Origin: a virus | IMG/VR virus record: IMGVR_UViG_3300020470_001144 | Coordinates: 1-24,097 of that record | DNA length: 24,097 nucleotides | Strand: one strand, 5' to 3' | In this document: positions 1-9,558 of the stretch, piece after piece | How the letters are laid out: every line of letters begins with the position of its first letter | Position numbering within the stretch: position 1 is the stretch's first letter | The notes under the pieces: model-generated | Database searches by the model: none | Told to the model about the DNA's origin: nothing | Seen by the model: only the letters and a program-made list of their open reading frames with translations | Translations under genes and position numbers: made by a program

Positions 1-2612
1 TTGTGGAATCCAAGATACGCCTGTCTCTCGTCACGAACATCGATGTCTCTTTCGTCACCGACTGGTTTCTGTATGTTGGAATAGTCTGAGCCTGGGTCGA
101 CCACGGCTAGGTCAAAGATAGAGTTTGTCGCTAGGAAAGGTACTGTCAGTGTGGCATCACGACCCTGTTTCATAAAGTCGTATACCAGTGTAGCGTCAAA
201 CGAACCAATAGTCGTGTTCGCAGCGTCCGTGACTACAAATGTCTGTCCTTGGTAGAATGGGTCAGATACTTCTCCGTCAAATTTTACTTTGATGAATACC
301 GCATCACCCTCTGCCATGATCTGGTCTTCTCTGTCTGGGTCTTCTTCAGACAGCATGTAATACGAATCACCAGCTTCTATCTGAGCAGGTGTCTCTTCCT
401 GTATGAAATACGAGATCGATTCCTGTTCAAGTACACCGACAAGTTCTGCCCGTACCTCACCAGATCCGTTCCTACCCCAGACATACCGCTTGTATTGTTC
501 CCCGATACCCTCTTCTTCTGTACGGAGAAGTTCCATGACCGCAATACGTGACTTCGGGAAGTCTGGGTCTGCAGCGGTGAAACCATTAGCAAAGTTTATA
601 GCGTTTTCATCCACCGCCATCGTCACCACGTTATAGGCAGAAGTCGATGCCCCTACCGCTGTGGAGTACCTAGCGTCAGATGCGAGTCGTTCAGCGAAAC
701 AAGCCGTTGTATCTGTCGCTACGTTTGAACGACCAACAACTGTTACCGCTGGTATATCGTAGTATTCGATACCAGTTGACTCGACCAGAATAGAACCTAC
801 ACCACCAAATACCTCTGTCTGGAACGCCATCGTATCACCGATCTGCATAGCAGCGACAGTCACGTTTGCAGTGGTGTGAGTGATACCATTCGATACCATG
901 ACTCCACCATTGGCGTGTGTGTAGGTTGTCGATCTAACTTCGGTTGTGGAGTAAAGTGGATGGTCTTCGTCTAGACCAAAAGGTTGTGTGTCAAGTCGTA
1001 GTTCAAGTATCTCGTTGTGTGTTCCACGAATACCAGTGATCTGTGCCGTGTCGTATGTACCTGTGTCATTCAGGTATTCGACATTATCCCCGACCGCGAA
1101 GTGTGAGGTATTGTATACCAATAGTGTGTTACCAGTCGTGTCTGTGTTCATGTCCAGATGAACACCCATGTGGACTGTGTAGTATAATCCGTTGTTTGCG
1201 TTCAGGGACGAACCTACGACCGCACCGAATACTCCATTTGAGTTTGGTGTAAAAGCGGCGTATTCTTGTATCGCCGTGTTACTGTGAATCATGGAGTAGG
1301 TGTCGATCAAAGTCTCGACTATCGCTTTTCCGTTCTTTCCACCTGAGTACGCTGGGTAGTATACGACCTCATCACCGACTTGATATCCTGTTCCTTGTGA
1401 ATCCACTCGTATGAAGTCAACAGCATAGTTGTTAGATACGAGGCGGACATTAGCTGTCGCCGTGACGCCACCCCTGTCTGAGAACGTGACTGTATCGCCA
1501 GGAGCATATCCACTTCCCGCGGAACAGATATCGACTTCTCTGAGTCCACCAAAGATAGTGGCCGTGAGTACGTTGTCAGGTTGGGAACTCCAATCCTCTT
1601 CTTCAATGAAAGTGGCAGGAAGGACTTCGATTGTCTCACCCACCATGAGATTATTTGCCGTGTGGTTACCAGGCGTCCAAGGACCACCGCCCTGTTCACC
1701 AGGCGCTGCATCTTTGGGTGTTTCAAGTACAAGGACTGAAACATCCTTGCCTGGGACTGAGTTTTTGTACGAGTTGACAACAATGGCTTCGACTCCTGAG
1801 CTTTGACCACGTATTCTCTTTCCGACAAAGTCTTCTAGTACAAACCCATTAGGTTTGATGTTTCGGACAAACGTGACATTCGGCTCTTCCCATCGACCAT
1901 CCGATGTTCGTAGCATGAAATCTTTTGGATAGTAGATGTCAGCTTCTTCACCGAATATCAATCGGAACAAGAACTCCATTGATTTGTCTGTACCCTTTTG
2001 GAGTCCATAGTCCTTGATCATCTTAGCGAGTTGTCGCTCGTTTACTGAACCAGGCGATCCGTCTGGTGTGTCATAGGATTTGGAAGCTAACTCAGGCCAT
2101 CCGTGTAACATCGAGTCACGAATAGTTTCTACGAAAATGTCTGAGTCTGTAGAGTCAACATCTTGGAGATTCATCATATACGACGCTGCGATAGCTGCGT
2201 TGTATGTAAAGGACTGAACTTGTGCGGAATAATCTCGGCCTGGACTTAGAGACCAAAAGTCTACATCGAATCGGTCCTTGTGCTCTTCGACTTCGTCATC
2301 CCAAGAAAGTTGTTCAGTAGCAACTTCCTCACCAATCTTAAATTTTTCTGTGGAAGTGTACTCAACGTATGCACAATACGGAGTAGGGATGGACTTGACA
2401 ATCGCTCTAGCGAAGGATGTTTCACCGATGAGAATTGCACCCTCAGAGAAGATGGTGCTGATATCCTCAATGAAATCGATCTTGATATACTCTAACCACT
2501 TATAGTATTCTTCGAGAAAAAGTTTATACGTTTCCTCGTTGTCCCTCATACGCTCTGGGAGCATATCAGGGATTAAGTCGGTTATTCTTTGATCTCCAAC
2601 AGGTCCAGGCAT
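1..2612 (-). CDS. Large virion protein in the gp7 position, C-terminus cut off by the window edge
   Basis: The frame stays open from the ATG at 2612 to the left edge, giving 870 codons with no stop, so the C-terminus is missing. The start is fixed by a TAATG overlap with the gp6 stop. The N-terminus opens with MPGPVGDQRITDLIPDMLPE, followed by a helical FLEEYYKWLE segment. Around residues 200-238 is a KGTDKS...FLFRLIF...YYPKDFMLR.SDG.W stretch, a pattern I associate with large structural proteins of marine T4-type phages. Around residues 366 and 404 are two tandem G(S/T)GY..GD.V beta units, and the remainder looks beta-rich. Its place directly after gp25-gp6 matches wedge gene 7 of T4, but I see no convincing similarity to T4 gp7. 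Likely role: a wedge or peripheral baseplate protein. Virion role is fairly sure; precise identity is open. Confidence 0.75.
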   Translation of the reverse strand, partial: MPGPVGDQRITDLIPDMLPERMRDNEETYKLFLEEYYKWLEYIKIDFIEDISTIFSEGAILIGETSFARAIVKSIPTPYCAYVEYTSTEKFKIGEEVATEQLSWDDEVEEHKDRFDVDFWSLSPGRDYSAQVQSFTYNAAIAASYMMNLQDVDSTDSDIFVETIRDSMLHGWPELASKSYDTPDGSPGSVNERQLAKMIKDYGLQKGTDKSMEFLFRLIFGEEADIYYPKDFMLRTSDGRWEEPNVTFVRNIKPNGFVLEDFVGKRIRGQSSGVEAIVVNSYKNSVPGKDVSVLVLETPKDAAPGEQGGGPWTPGNHTANNLMVGETIEVLPATFIEEEDWSSQPDNVLTATIFGGLREVDICSAGSGYAPGDTVTFSDRGGVTATANVRLVSNNYAVDFIRVDSQGTGYQVGDEVVYYPAYSGGKNGKAIVETLIDTYSMIHSNTAIQEYAAFTPNSNGVFGAVVGSSLNANNGLYYTVHMGVHLDMNTDTTGNTLLVYNTSHFAVGDNVEYLNDTGTYDTAQITGIRGTHNEILELRLDTQPFGLDEDHPLYSTTEVRSTTYTHANGGVMVSNGITHTTANVTVAAMQIGDTMAFQTEVFGGVGSILVESTGIEYYDIPAVTVVGRSNVATDTTACFAERLASDARYSTAVGASTSAYNVVTMAVDENAINFANGFTAADPDFPKSRIAVMELLRTEEEGIGEQYKRYVWGRNGSGEVRAELVGVLEQESISYFIQEETPAQIEAGDSYYMLSEEDPDREDQIMAEGDAVFIKVKFDGEVSDPFYQGQTFVVTDAANTTIGSFDATLVYDFMKQGRDATLTVPFLATNSIFDLAVVDPGSDYSNIQKPVGDERDIDVRDERQAYLGFH

Positions 2613-4477
2613 TAGGTTCCAGTATAGGCTTCAGAACTTGTGACAGTTTGCGTGTTAGATGTCGGGTCAGCGCCCTCCCTATCCACGACTGTGAACATCG
2701 TCAACTTGATGTCCTCATCGAGAATGGCAAGAATCTGTTCTCTCAAGGGCTTTATATCCTGTATCTTTGGTCTACAGAAAACATCCACTTTATCGCCTGT
2801 CCAAGACAATGGCCTAAAACCTTGGAATACCACGTTACCTCCGCCGTATCCTACAGTCCCAATGTTGGACTGAACGATAGAGGTCACGTTTGACTGTGCG
2901 TCATATTGAACTACCCTTAAAATACCATCGTTGTCATCTAACTGACAATCTGCAATCTCAGCTCCAGAAGGATTAGCATGAGAAAAATAACTACTTGTCA
3001 GTGTCCCTGAGTATGTTGGATTAGGTCTGTACAAGTCGTTATTGTAATACAGAGTAAAGTTGTTCTCCCTCACAACGGAAGGAATGAACGACTTTCTCAA
3101 ACGTAAGTTCGTTAAGTTGTTACGTATCGCTGGGTCTAGATTATCCATCAGACCAACGAGCATAGAATATCGGAAATCTCTATTGAACTTCAACAGTTCA
3201 GTCTTTGAGAAATTTTTGAGTTGCGAGTGGACAAACGCTTTCAACTGGTCACTGGTCAACTTGGTAGCTCGGGGATCGTAGTAGATATCCGATGTGACTT
3301 CAATGAAAGTGTAATCTGGGTCCACGACACGAACACGAACAGTTACGAGGTTTCTCTCCGTAAGCTGCCGTCTGATATTTTCTTTCTCCAGTTCGGAGTA
3401 AAAAGCTCTATTCACAGGCTTTACTGAGATGAATACCTCGCCGTATCTTTTCGGTACGTTGTCTTCCCCTCCCCATCCTGTCAAGGAGTCGAGGTTGGGA
3501 ACCATGTTCCGTGTCATTGCAAGGTAGTCTTCAGTTGTTACAAGTCTACCTTGTGTCGCGAAATACTTGGGAGCATTGAACTTGATCTCCTCCATCGTTT
3601 CTCTAGGTTTACCACCATTCGCCGCGACCTGAGTTGTAATTGTGACATTCTCTGATCCTGCGACTCTACCAGTCGGGGTAAACGTCAGGGCTCCATTACC
3701 TTTTTCTCCCTGTGTCGAGATGTAGTCAAGTATGACCACGTTACCATCTGCTACAGGTTGTCCAAGAACTCCGTTACCAAAAGTAACTTCGAATAGTCCT
3801 TCTTCGACTTCGTCAATGAAGTAGACTGCGTCATTTCCTGTCAGTTCGACTAGGTTGTCAGCCTTCTTGAACTCTTTGACTGTAAGGTCTGTTTGTGACC
3901 TTTGAACGACAACGTCAAGTGTCGATACGTCAGCAGTTTTATTTTTGATGAGGAATCTTTGGTCAGGATTCTTTTTGTCGACCACGTATCTGTGTTCAAC
4001 CTGTGTACCTTCCTTGACCTCAACGTCAATGATGTAATTTCCGTTTCTATCTTGATTTACTGTATATGTGTCAGTAGTGACAAAGAAGTAGTCGACTCCT
4101 GTAACCTGTGAGGCAAACTCTGTGTATTCTTCTACGATGAGTGCTTCTGCGGTGGGAGTCGCGGGTGTAATCTGCAACGTGATCGTCGCAGTTGGTGCCG
4201 TAGTAGACCTTGGTGTGTAACCAATACCTTTGGCTTTTGCTACTACGTTATTTCTAAGTTGTGCTGATTCGAGAAATGACTCGTTCGCTAGCTGGTTGAT
4301 GTAGAAAGCGTTATAGAACGAGTTATAAGCAAGAACGTCCATAAGAACACTAAGGTTCGAATGGTCAAAATCAAAGTCAGCAAAGGTATCTTTTGACTTG
4401 AGGTAGTTCTTTAAATTAGTTTTTATTCCGTCAAAGTCTAGGTTCGTTACCTCAAGGGCGACGTTTGCTACTGGCAT
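2612..4477 (-). CDS. gp6: Baseplate wedge subunit gp6 (baseplate J-like)
   Basis: 621 aa; T4 gp6 is about 660 aa. In T4, gp6 dimers link the six wedges into the inner ring around the hub and hold the baseplate together during sheath contraction. The N-terminus has the family signature: LSVLMDVLAYNSFYNAFYIN (about residues 42-61), then NESFLESAQLRN and a GYTPRS turn. The centre carries the J-like pattern of an ATQGRLVTTEDYLAMTRNMV-type segment followed by GGEDNVPKRYGEVFISVKP. The ATG at 4477 overlaps the gp25 stop by one base (TAATG), and the stop at 2612 overlaps the next start in the same way. The gp25-gp6 pairing is conserved throughout contractile injection systems, which supports the call. 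No truncation or frameshift is visible. Confidence 0.93.
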   Translation of the reverse strand: MPVANVALEVTNLDFDGIKTNLKNYLKSKDTFADFDFDHSNLSVLMDVLAYNSFYNAFYINQLANESFLESAQLRNNVVAKAKGIGYTPRSTTAPTATITLQITPATPTAEALIVEEYTEFASQVTGVDYFFVTTDTYTVNQDRNGNYIIDVEVKEGTQVEHRYVVDKKNPDQRFLIKNKTADVSTLDVVVQRSQTDLTVKEFKKADNLVELTGNDAVYFIDEVEEGLFEVTFGNGVLGQPVADGNVVILDYISTQGEKGNGALTFTPTGRVAGSENVTITTQVAANGGKPRETMEEIKFNAPKYFATQGRLVTTEDYLAMTRNMVPNLDSLTGWGGEDNVPKRYGEVFISVKPVNRAFYSELEKENIRRQLTERNLVTVRVRVVDPDYTFIEVTSDIYYDPRATKLTSDQLKAFVHSQLKNFSKTELLKFNRDFRYSMLVGLMDNLDPAIRNNLTNLRLRKSFIPSVVRENNFTLYYNNDLYRPNPTYSGTLTSSYFSHANPSGAEIADCQLDDNDGILRVVQYDAQSNVTSIVQSNIGTVGYGGGNVVFQGFRPLSWTGDKVDVFCRPKIQDIKPLREQILAILDEDIKLTMFTVVDREGADPTSNTQTVTSSEAYTGT

Positions 4478-4872
4478 TAGCGTCCTCTCTCTAGCATTTC
4501 TTCGATTTCAACTTCCTCTGTGGTATCCTTGATTCTACAGAGAATGAAAACCTTCACGCCATACTCATCTGGAAACGCATCTGTATTGATACGCTCAACA
4601 ACTACTCTTGGTTCTTGGTCTTCAATAGACGATTTCAACTCTTGGTTGATCTGTCCTGCCGTGAACGGAGTATTAGGTTCGAACAACATTCTGTGTATGT
4701 TCGTTCCCAACTGAGGTTGAAACAACCTCTCACCTTTGCGTGTTCTTAATATATTTAAAATGGAGGCTCGGATAGACTGCTTGTTGTCTAATTGAGCTAT
4801 GTCTCCTGTGACTGGATTGACTGCAAGTGAAGCACTAATGTCGGAAAATAGGGTAGGAACCTCTAATGCCAC
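4477..4872 (-). CDS. gp25: Baseplate wedge subunit gp25 (GPW/gp25 family)
   Basis: 131 aa, essentially the length of T4 gp25 (132 aa). This conserved wedge protein contacts gp6 and gp53 and nucleates sheath assembly at the baseplate. Family hallmarks are visible: a helix ending in ILRTRKGERLFQPQLG (residues 41-56), then MLFEP, and later the EPR..V core followed by beta strands (VKVFILCRIK). The start is a GTG, chosen because it is preceded five bases upstream by a clean AGGAGG Shine-Dalgarno that overlaps the stop region of the preceding 1558-aa gene. The stop shares one base with the gp6 start. The preceding gene contains a late-promoter-like CCTAAATA about 77 bases upstream, so gp25-gp6 may also have its own transcript. 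Confidence 0.95.
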   Translation of the reverse strand: MALEVPTLFSDISASLAVNPVTGDIAQLDNKQSIRASILNILRTRKGERLFQPQLGTNIHRMLFEPNTPFTAGQINQELKSSIEDQEPRVVVERINTDAFPDEYGVKVFILCRIKDTTEEVEIEEMLERGR

Positions 4873-4881
4873 TCAGTCCTC

Positions 4882-7800
4882 CTAAAAATTGGTTGTTAGT
4901 CTAACATTGTTCTTGGTAATATTACTAATTTCGCCTGGCTCTGTTGGGTATTTAGGGTCTACTATTGGGATACGTGCAAAGAAAGGTCCAGTCCCATACG
5001 CGTTCTTAGAACAGGCTTGGAAGTAAACAGCACCTTGTGGAACCTGAACACCTGTAACAGTAGGTGTCAGTTCAGCGATAGCGTCATCGTGGATTGGTGT
5101 CGCGTTGTTGACTCCTTGGTTCCCTGCAGTATCTATCGGAACTCCATCGACATCAGCGAAGAAAATCTGGTAGTTGTCTACAAGTTGTTCGTCAAGAGCT
5201 GGTCCAATCGTGAACGTCCCTGAAATCTGTCCAGTGACCTTGTCTTCGTCTGTAAATGCGAGTGTGACAGGAGAATAGTTCGGAGCCGACCCAAGGTCAT
5301 TGATAGGTTTGAAGACTGGAGTCGTGTGATAAATCTCCTGTGAGGAGTTCGCAAACTTCTTGATAGACGAATAGACCACAAAGTGTGTTACACCTGAAGG
5401 TATCGATTCGTTTGCCAGACTGAACTCTAGATTTCCATTCGCATTCAATAGACGGAAGTTTACGTCTTGATACAACTGTGTCCCAGTTGTGGCGATGGTG
5501 TTCTTGGTCTGGTTGTATGTCCCAAAGAAAAGTTTGTAGTATGGGTCAATACCATTTTGAGATGTATGTTGTCCAGGCTCTACTTCCACAATCCCTGACA
5601 AACTTCCAGCTACAACATTTGTATCTGTGTATGTAATCTCCTTCGCGAAGTCCAGAGGTGCAGAGATTCTTGATAGGTTGAACATATTCCCACCTGAGAA
5701 TCCATTCTGGTTCTCAGCCAGAATCGCCAGATAATACCAGCCTGGATTGAGAGTTGGGTCCACCTCTACGTCTGTCAGGACCAGTTGATTCGTGGTCCCT
5801 GTCCTCACGAGTGTGGCGATAGGTTCAGAGAATGTCTTTCGATTGATGTCAGCCAGAAAGACTGAGTATCCCAGTGTGGTTGATGTTCCACCTTCTCCGT
5901 TTTCATCTGTGTCTGTGATGGTCACATCCAGATTGATAATCTTGTTTTCGGAGATAGACACTGAGGAAATGTTCTCGTCCACTGCAATTTCTGGCATGTC
6001 TGGACGGAGAGACATAATTTCCATAGCGTATGGGTTTTCGTTCTCGGCCTCAAAGATGTATTCTAGTCCACCCAGTGTCTTAGTGACCTGACCATAGGAA
6101 AAGAGTAACAGATGTGTCGCGTCGGTAGGTTTGAAGTTGGCACCCACATTTACTTCTACCTCAAGTTCTACGTCTGTGTCGATTCCAGTTGTGATGTCAA
6201 AGGTGTGGATCTTCTCAATCTTCTCGTAAACTGCAGGTGTAAATCCTGTCGATGTGACAAGTTCCTGACCAGATGAAGTGACAAGTGTTCCGTCCTCACC
6301 AATCTGAATGGTTCTTCCACCAGTGGACACGGCCTCTGTCTGGATTCCAACTGCAGATTCTATCTCCTTACCCCACCAAAGTTTGTATCGAATGATACCT
6401 TGGTTGTTCTCTATCTGTGCTGTCTCACGTGCAACCTTGACCACCCAGTAAAACTCCTTCTTGGTCGCCATCGCCAGAAACTCATCGTCATCAAGTCCTA
6501 AGAATCTTGAGTCGACTATTCCGTTCGCGGCGTCTCTACGATACCCAGCTTTCAGTCTCGCCGCTTCAAGGTCAATTCCATCCAGTCCCGCTGACTCAAA
6601 GTCATCCAGAACGAAATCACCTATTCCACGAGAACCGACTTGAAAACGAGGATTGTCTAGATCACTAATGTTCGACCTAGATGTATCTCCACCAAATCTC
6701 CCATCTCCACCTTCACCTTCTTGTGTAATACCCAGACGTTTTGCAGCGTCGGATGTGAATACATTTGTCAGGTCTTCTATCTGGTTGGCGATGGACATTG
6801 GATTGTTCAGTGTATTGAACAGGTCATCTCTACCTTCACCAAGTGTCTTGACAAACTGGTCTGATCTTGCCAGTGTGTTCTTGATAGCGTCCTTAGCGTC
6901 TTCCTCAAATCCTTTCAATACTTTGTCGATGGATGATCTGGTGTCCTGTATCGCCTTTTCAAAGTTGGCGAAAGCTTCAGAGGACTCCAACATCGACTTA
7001 AACCCTGCCATGTCTGCTGACGTTCCAAGGAACATAAGACAGGTAGAATACTCCAGTGTGCCTGGAGGTGCACCTGGCCTAGATGAAAGTTTGTTCAGTT
7101 CTCTGGAGAAGTTGTCAATACCTGAGGCTGATACAGTCGTTGTGTAGATGTTCATGTCTGCGAGTTTGACAAGTGTCTTGATCCAGTTCAGGAACTCAAG
7201 GAACGACTTCTCAATCTCTGTAATGAAGTCGATGAGTTGTTGAAGCATGTCTATCAATACACCCAGTGTCGAGGACGAGTTCTTGGCAAACCCTCTCAAC
7301 ATATCACAAAAACCTAGTATCGTTGCACGTAGGACTCCAGCCTGTTCTGGGAACAGATCGGCTACTGTGTACTTTGGTCCAAAGTCTGGTGGAGTTGAGT
7401 TTGGGATTCTGTAGGCTGAAGGGTCTGGCTCTGTGAGTTCGATAACGTACTTACCAACCACAAAAGAGTTGTCTGCTCCTCCCACGTTGCGGTTAGGAGC
7501 AATCGATCCGTCATCCCCCTCCTGAGCAAGATACAGGAGTTCACCCTTTTTAAATGCCTCTTTATCTTGGGGTTCAAATTGGCCTTTCTCTTGGTCATTA
7601 TTATACGGAACAATCAATAGAGTCTGGTCCGTGTATGGAATTGGTTCGGTTGGGTCAACCTGAAACTGCTGTGGTTGACCACCAGCCGAAAATTGTGTAA
7701 CTCCTCCCTGTGAATTTGTAGCTTCTTGTTCGTTCTTACGTTGGTTACTCTGGACCTCTTTGAATGCGTTGATCACATTCCCTTGGTCATCAAAGTCTAT

Positions 7801-9558
7801 CTTGTTACATTCTGTCATCCCCAAGTTCTGTAGAACAATGAACGTGTTCTTGGAGTTCTGTCCATACAGGATGTCACCCTTCTGAAACTTGTATTGTTCT
7901 TCCTTGACAATCTTTCTCTGTGGCATTCGGCCTGGCAAAGGCATCGCTGGATTGTATCCCGATGGGACAGTGACCATCTGTGATGAGACCTTGGTTGATT
8001 CTGTGATAAGGATCTTTCTTGGTTGGTTGTCCAGTGTCCAGATGTCAGCGATCTTCCCAGCAATGTCTTGAGCGTAATCTTTGATACTTGCACCAAATAC
8101 TAAACCCATGTAGTCTAGGAACTCTGTGGGTATTTCAGAGATTCTTGGTGCACCTGCATACAGAATCATTGCGTGGTATTGTTCTGTTCCAGACCGCATC
8201 GATGCATCCTTGGATCGAGCATAGTCGGCCTGGAAGAAGTATCCTTTCTTCTTCATGTCTACTTGATCTGTGTATCCCAGAAGTTTCGGTCTTCCAAACT
8301 TGTCTCTCATCACGGCACCATAAGGAGCGTAGACTGTCTCCTCTTTTAAATTTCCCAGTTCTGAGTTGACTGAAGATAGTTGTGCCCTGAGAGATGCAAC
8401 CTTCTGTGTCCTTGTTGGTGAGTCGGGTAACGAACCAGCATTTGCAATCAGAGCATCAAAGATACGTGACTTCTTTTGTAGTGAGAAGTATTTCTTCGGG
8501 TCTGATAGTCTTGACTCTGTTCGTGCATTGGCGTCCAGACTAAGGTGTCTCGCAAAGTGTGGTGAGCCTGGTCTGTTCATGTCACCCTCGTCAAACAGTG
8601 CGTTCCCTAACGCATTGAAACACTGGGCTGGAGTCATTCTCACGATACCTGTCACGGCCGCTTTACTGGCGACGTATCCAAATACTTTTCTTTCGTAGTC
8701 CTTGATGAAGTTTCGTGAGGTTCGGAAGATGTTATCGTCTGTTCCACCTGCACCTTCTACACCTGTAGTTCCTATCGCCGCTGCTGGTTCCCCAAGTATT
8801 CTGGACGAGGAAGCTCCGTCTTGAGACAGAGTGTTTCTGTAATAGTCCTTGACTATTTGTTTTCCAAGATCACCATACTCTGCCTTAGTCTCAATAACCT
8901 GCATGATTGTATGAGTTAATAGTCCACCTGTCTTAGATACGTCCAGAACCATCGCGATGATACGTTCTTTCTTCAACTGTTCTTGACTAAGTCCTGTGTA
9001 GTATCCAGTCGATACCCTCTGTTTGATGAACAGGTCAGCTCTCGCCTCGTATACACGAATGAGGTCATCCTTAAATCTTTGTTCTGTCGCCTTCTGCTTT
9101 TCACCACGTGTGGCTTGGTTGTCCACTTCGTTGGAACCTGCTGATCCTCCGTCAGAACTGATCTTGTTCGCTGTAGCGTTCTCTGCACCTATCAGTCCAA
9201 TGATACTGGAATACGATACGGCAAGTCCAGTTTGTAGGAGTGAGCCTGGGTATTGATACTGATCACCACCAATGAATGGTTCCACGCCTGGTGGGACGTT
9301 GGTTGGGTCTATGATGATGTGATAGATTCCTGTCTGGAAGATATCGTTTACGAAACCTTCTATAGAATCGGCTAGGAAGTTTACTGCAATACACATAGGA
9401 TTGATGAATCCTACCATCAGCATTTCTGCAAACTCTAGGTTTGTCTTCGCTAGGGAAGCCACCATTTTGACTGTAGAGATACCATTGTCAACCTGACTTA
9501 AAAAGTTGGCTATCTCTTTAGCTGATGGGGGTGTATTGAATCTACTCCAACTTGCCAC
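4882..9558 (-). CDS. 1558-aa virion protein with helical core and C-terminal beta-sandwich-like repeats
   Basis: Not recognised as a named T4 protein. GTG start with AGAGG six bases upstream; the first codons overlap the preceding small gene by 17 bases. Residues about 30-80 form hydrophobic helices ending in a GIYHIIIDP turn. Residues about 733-803 are strongly hydrophobic and helical, and about 865-918 look coiled-coil. The C-terminal third holds at least three related beta-rich units. Their matching strands are GYSVFLADINR (about 1229), YYKLFFGTYNQ (about 1339) and NYQIFFADVDG (about 1460), each followed by a P.G.(Y/F) strand, which resembles fibronectin/Ig-like domains. A related stretch near 1136 (TDATHLLLFSYGQ) may be a further unit. 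Placement before gp25 suggests a baseplate-associated structural or host-contact protein. That function is inferred from context only; the gene itself is certain. Confidence 0.85.
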   Translation of the reverse strand: MASWSRFNTPPSAKEIANFLSQVDNGISTVKMVASLAKTNLEFAEMLMVGFINPMCIAVNFLADSIEGFVNDIFQTGIYHIIIDPTNVPPGVEPFIGGDQYQYPGSLLQTGLAVSYSSIIGLIGAENATANKISSDGGSAGSNEVDNQATRGEKQKATEQRFKDDLIRVYEARADLFIKQRVSTGYYTGLSQEQLKKERIIAMVLDVSKTGGLLTHTIMQVIETKAEYGDLGKQIVKDYYRNTLSQDGASSSRILGEPAAAIGTTGVEGAGGTDDNIFRTSRNFIKDYERKVFGYVASKAAVTGIVRMTPAQCFNALGNALFDEGDMNRPGSPHFARHLSLDANARTESRLSDPKKYFSLQKKSRIFDALIANAGSLPDSPTRTQKVASLRAQLSSVNSELGNLKEETVYAPYGAVMRDKFGRPKLLGYTDQVDMKKKGYFFQADYARSKDASMRSGTEQYHAMILYAGAPRISEIPTEFLDYMGLVFGASIKDYAQDIAGKIADIWTLDNQPRKILITESTKVSSQMVTVPSGYNPAMPLPGRMPQRKIVKEEQYKFQKGDILYGQNSKNTFIVLQNLGMTECNKIDFDDQGNVINAFKEVQSNQRKNEQEATNSQGGVTQFSAGGQPQQFQVDPTEPIPYTDQTLLIVPYNNDQEKGQFEPQDKEAFKKGELLYLAQEGDDGSIAPNRNVGGADNSFVVGKYVIELTEPDPSAYRIPNSTPPDFGPKYTVADLFPEQAGVLRATILGFCDMLRGFAKNSSSTLGVLIDMLQQLIDFITEIEKSFLEFLNWIKTLVKLADMNIYTTTVSASGIDNFSRELNKLSSRPGAPPGTLEYSTCLMFLGTSADMAGFKSMLESSEAFANFEKAIQDTRSSIDKVLKGFEEDAKDAIKNTLARSDQFVKTLGEGRDDLFNTLNNPMSIANQIEDLTNVFTSDAAKRLGITQEGEGGDGRFGGDTSRSNISDLDNPRFQVGSRGIGDFVLDDFESAGLDGIDLEAARLKAGYRRDAANGIVDSRFLGLDDDEFLAMATKKEFYWVVKVARETAQIENNQGIIRYKLWWGKEIESAVGIQTEAVSTGGRTIQIGEDGTLVTSSGQELVTSTGFTPAVYEKIEKIHTFDITTGIDTDVELEVEVNVGANFKPTDATHLLLFSYGQVTKTLGGLEYIFEAENENPYAMEIMSLRPDMPEIAVDENISSVSISENKIINLDVTITDTDENGEGGTSTTLGYSVFLADINRKTFSEPIATLVRTGTTNQLVLTDVEVDPTLNPGWYYLAILAENQNGFSGGNMFNLSRISAPLDFAKEITYTDTNVVAGSLSGIVEVEPGQHTSQNGIDPYYKLFFGTYNQTKNTIATTGTQLYQDVNFRLLNANGNLEFSLANESIPSGVTHFVVYSSIKKFANSSQEIYHTTPVFKPINDLGSAPNYSPVTLAFTDEDKVTGQISGTFTIGPALDEQLVDNYQIFFADVDGVPIDTAGNQGVNNATPIHDDAIAELTPTVTGVQVPQGAVYFQACSKNAYGTGPFFARIPIVDPKYPTEPGEISNITKNNVRLTTNF
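4949..4956 (-). promoter_or_regulatory. Possible late promoter upstream of gp25
   Basis: On the minus strand the sequence reads CCTAAATA, six of eight matches to the T4 late consensus TATAAATA. The same 8-mer occurs on the minus strand in the divergent gap at 18482-18489. If used, transcription would start near 4943, giving a leader of about 70 bases before the gp25 GTG. It lies inside the coding end of the 1558-aa gene, so it could be coincidental. Confidence 0.3.

Noticed and set aside
1319-1828. 169-codon minus-strand frame inside the gp7-position gene
   Set aside because: Same strand but another frame of a continuous 870-codon reading frame with convincing protein features; translation is Ser/Arg/Gln-rich without motifs.
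6653-7147. 164-codon plus-strand frame within the 1558-aa gene
   Set aside because: Low-complexity Ser/Pro-rich translation, antisense to a strongly supported gene, no ribosome site or motif; a codon-bias shadow.
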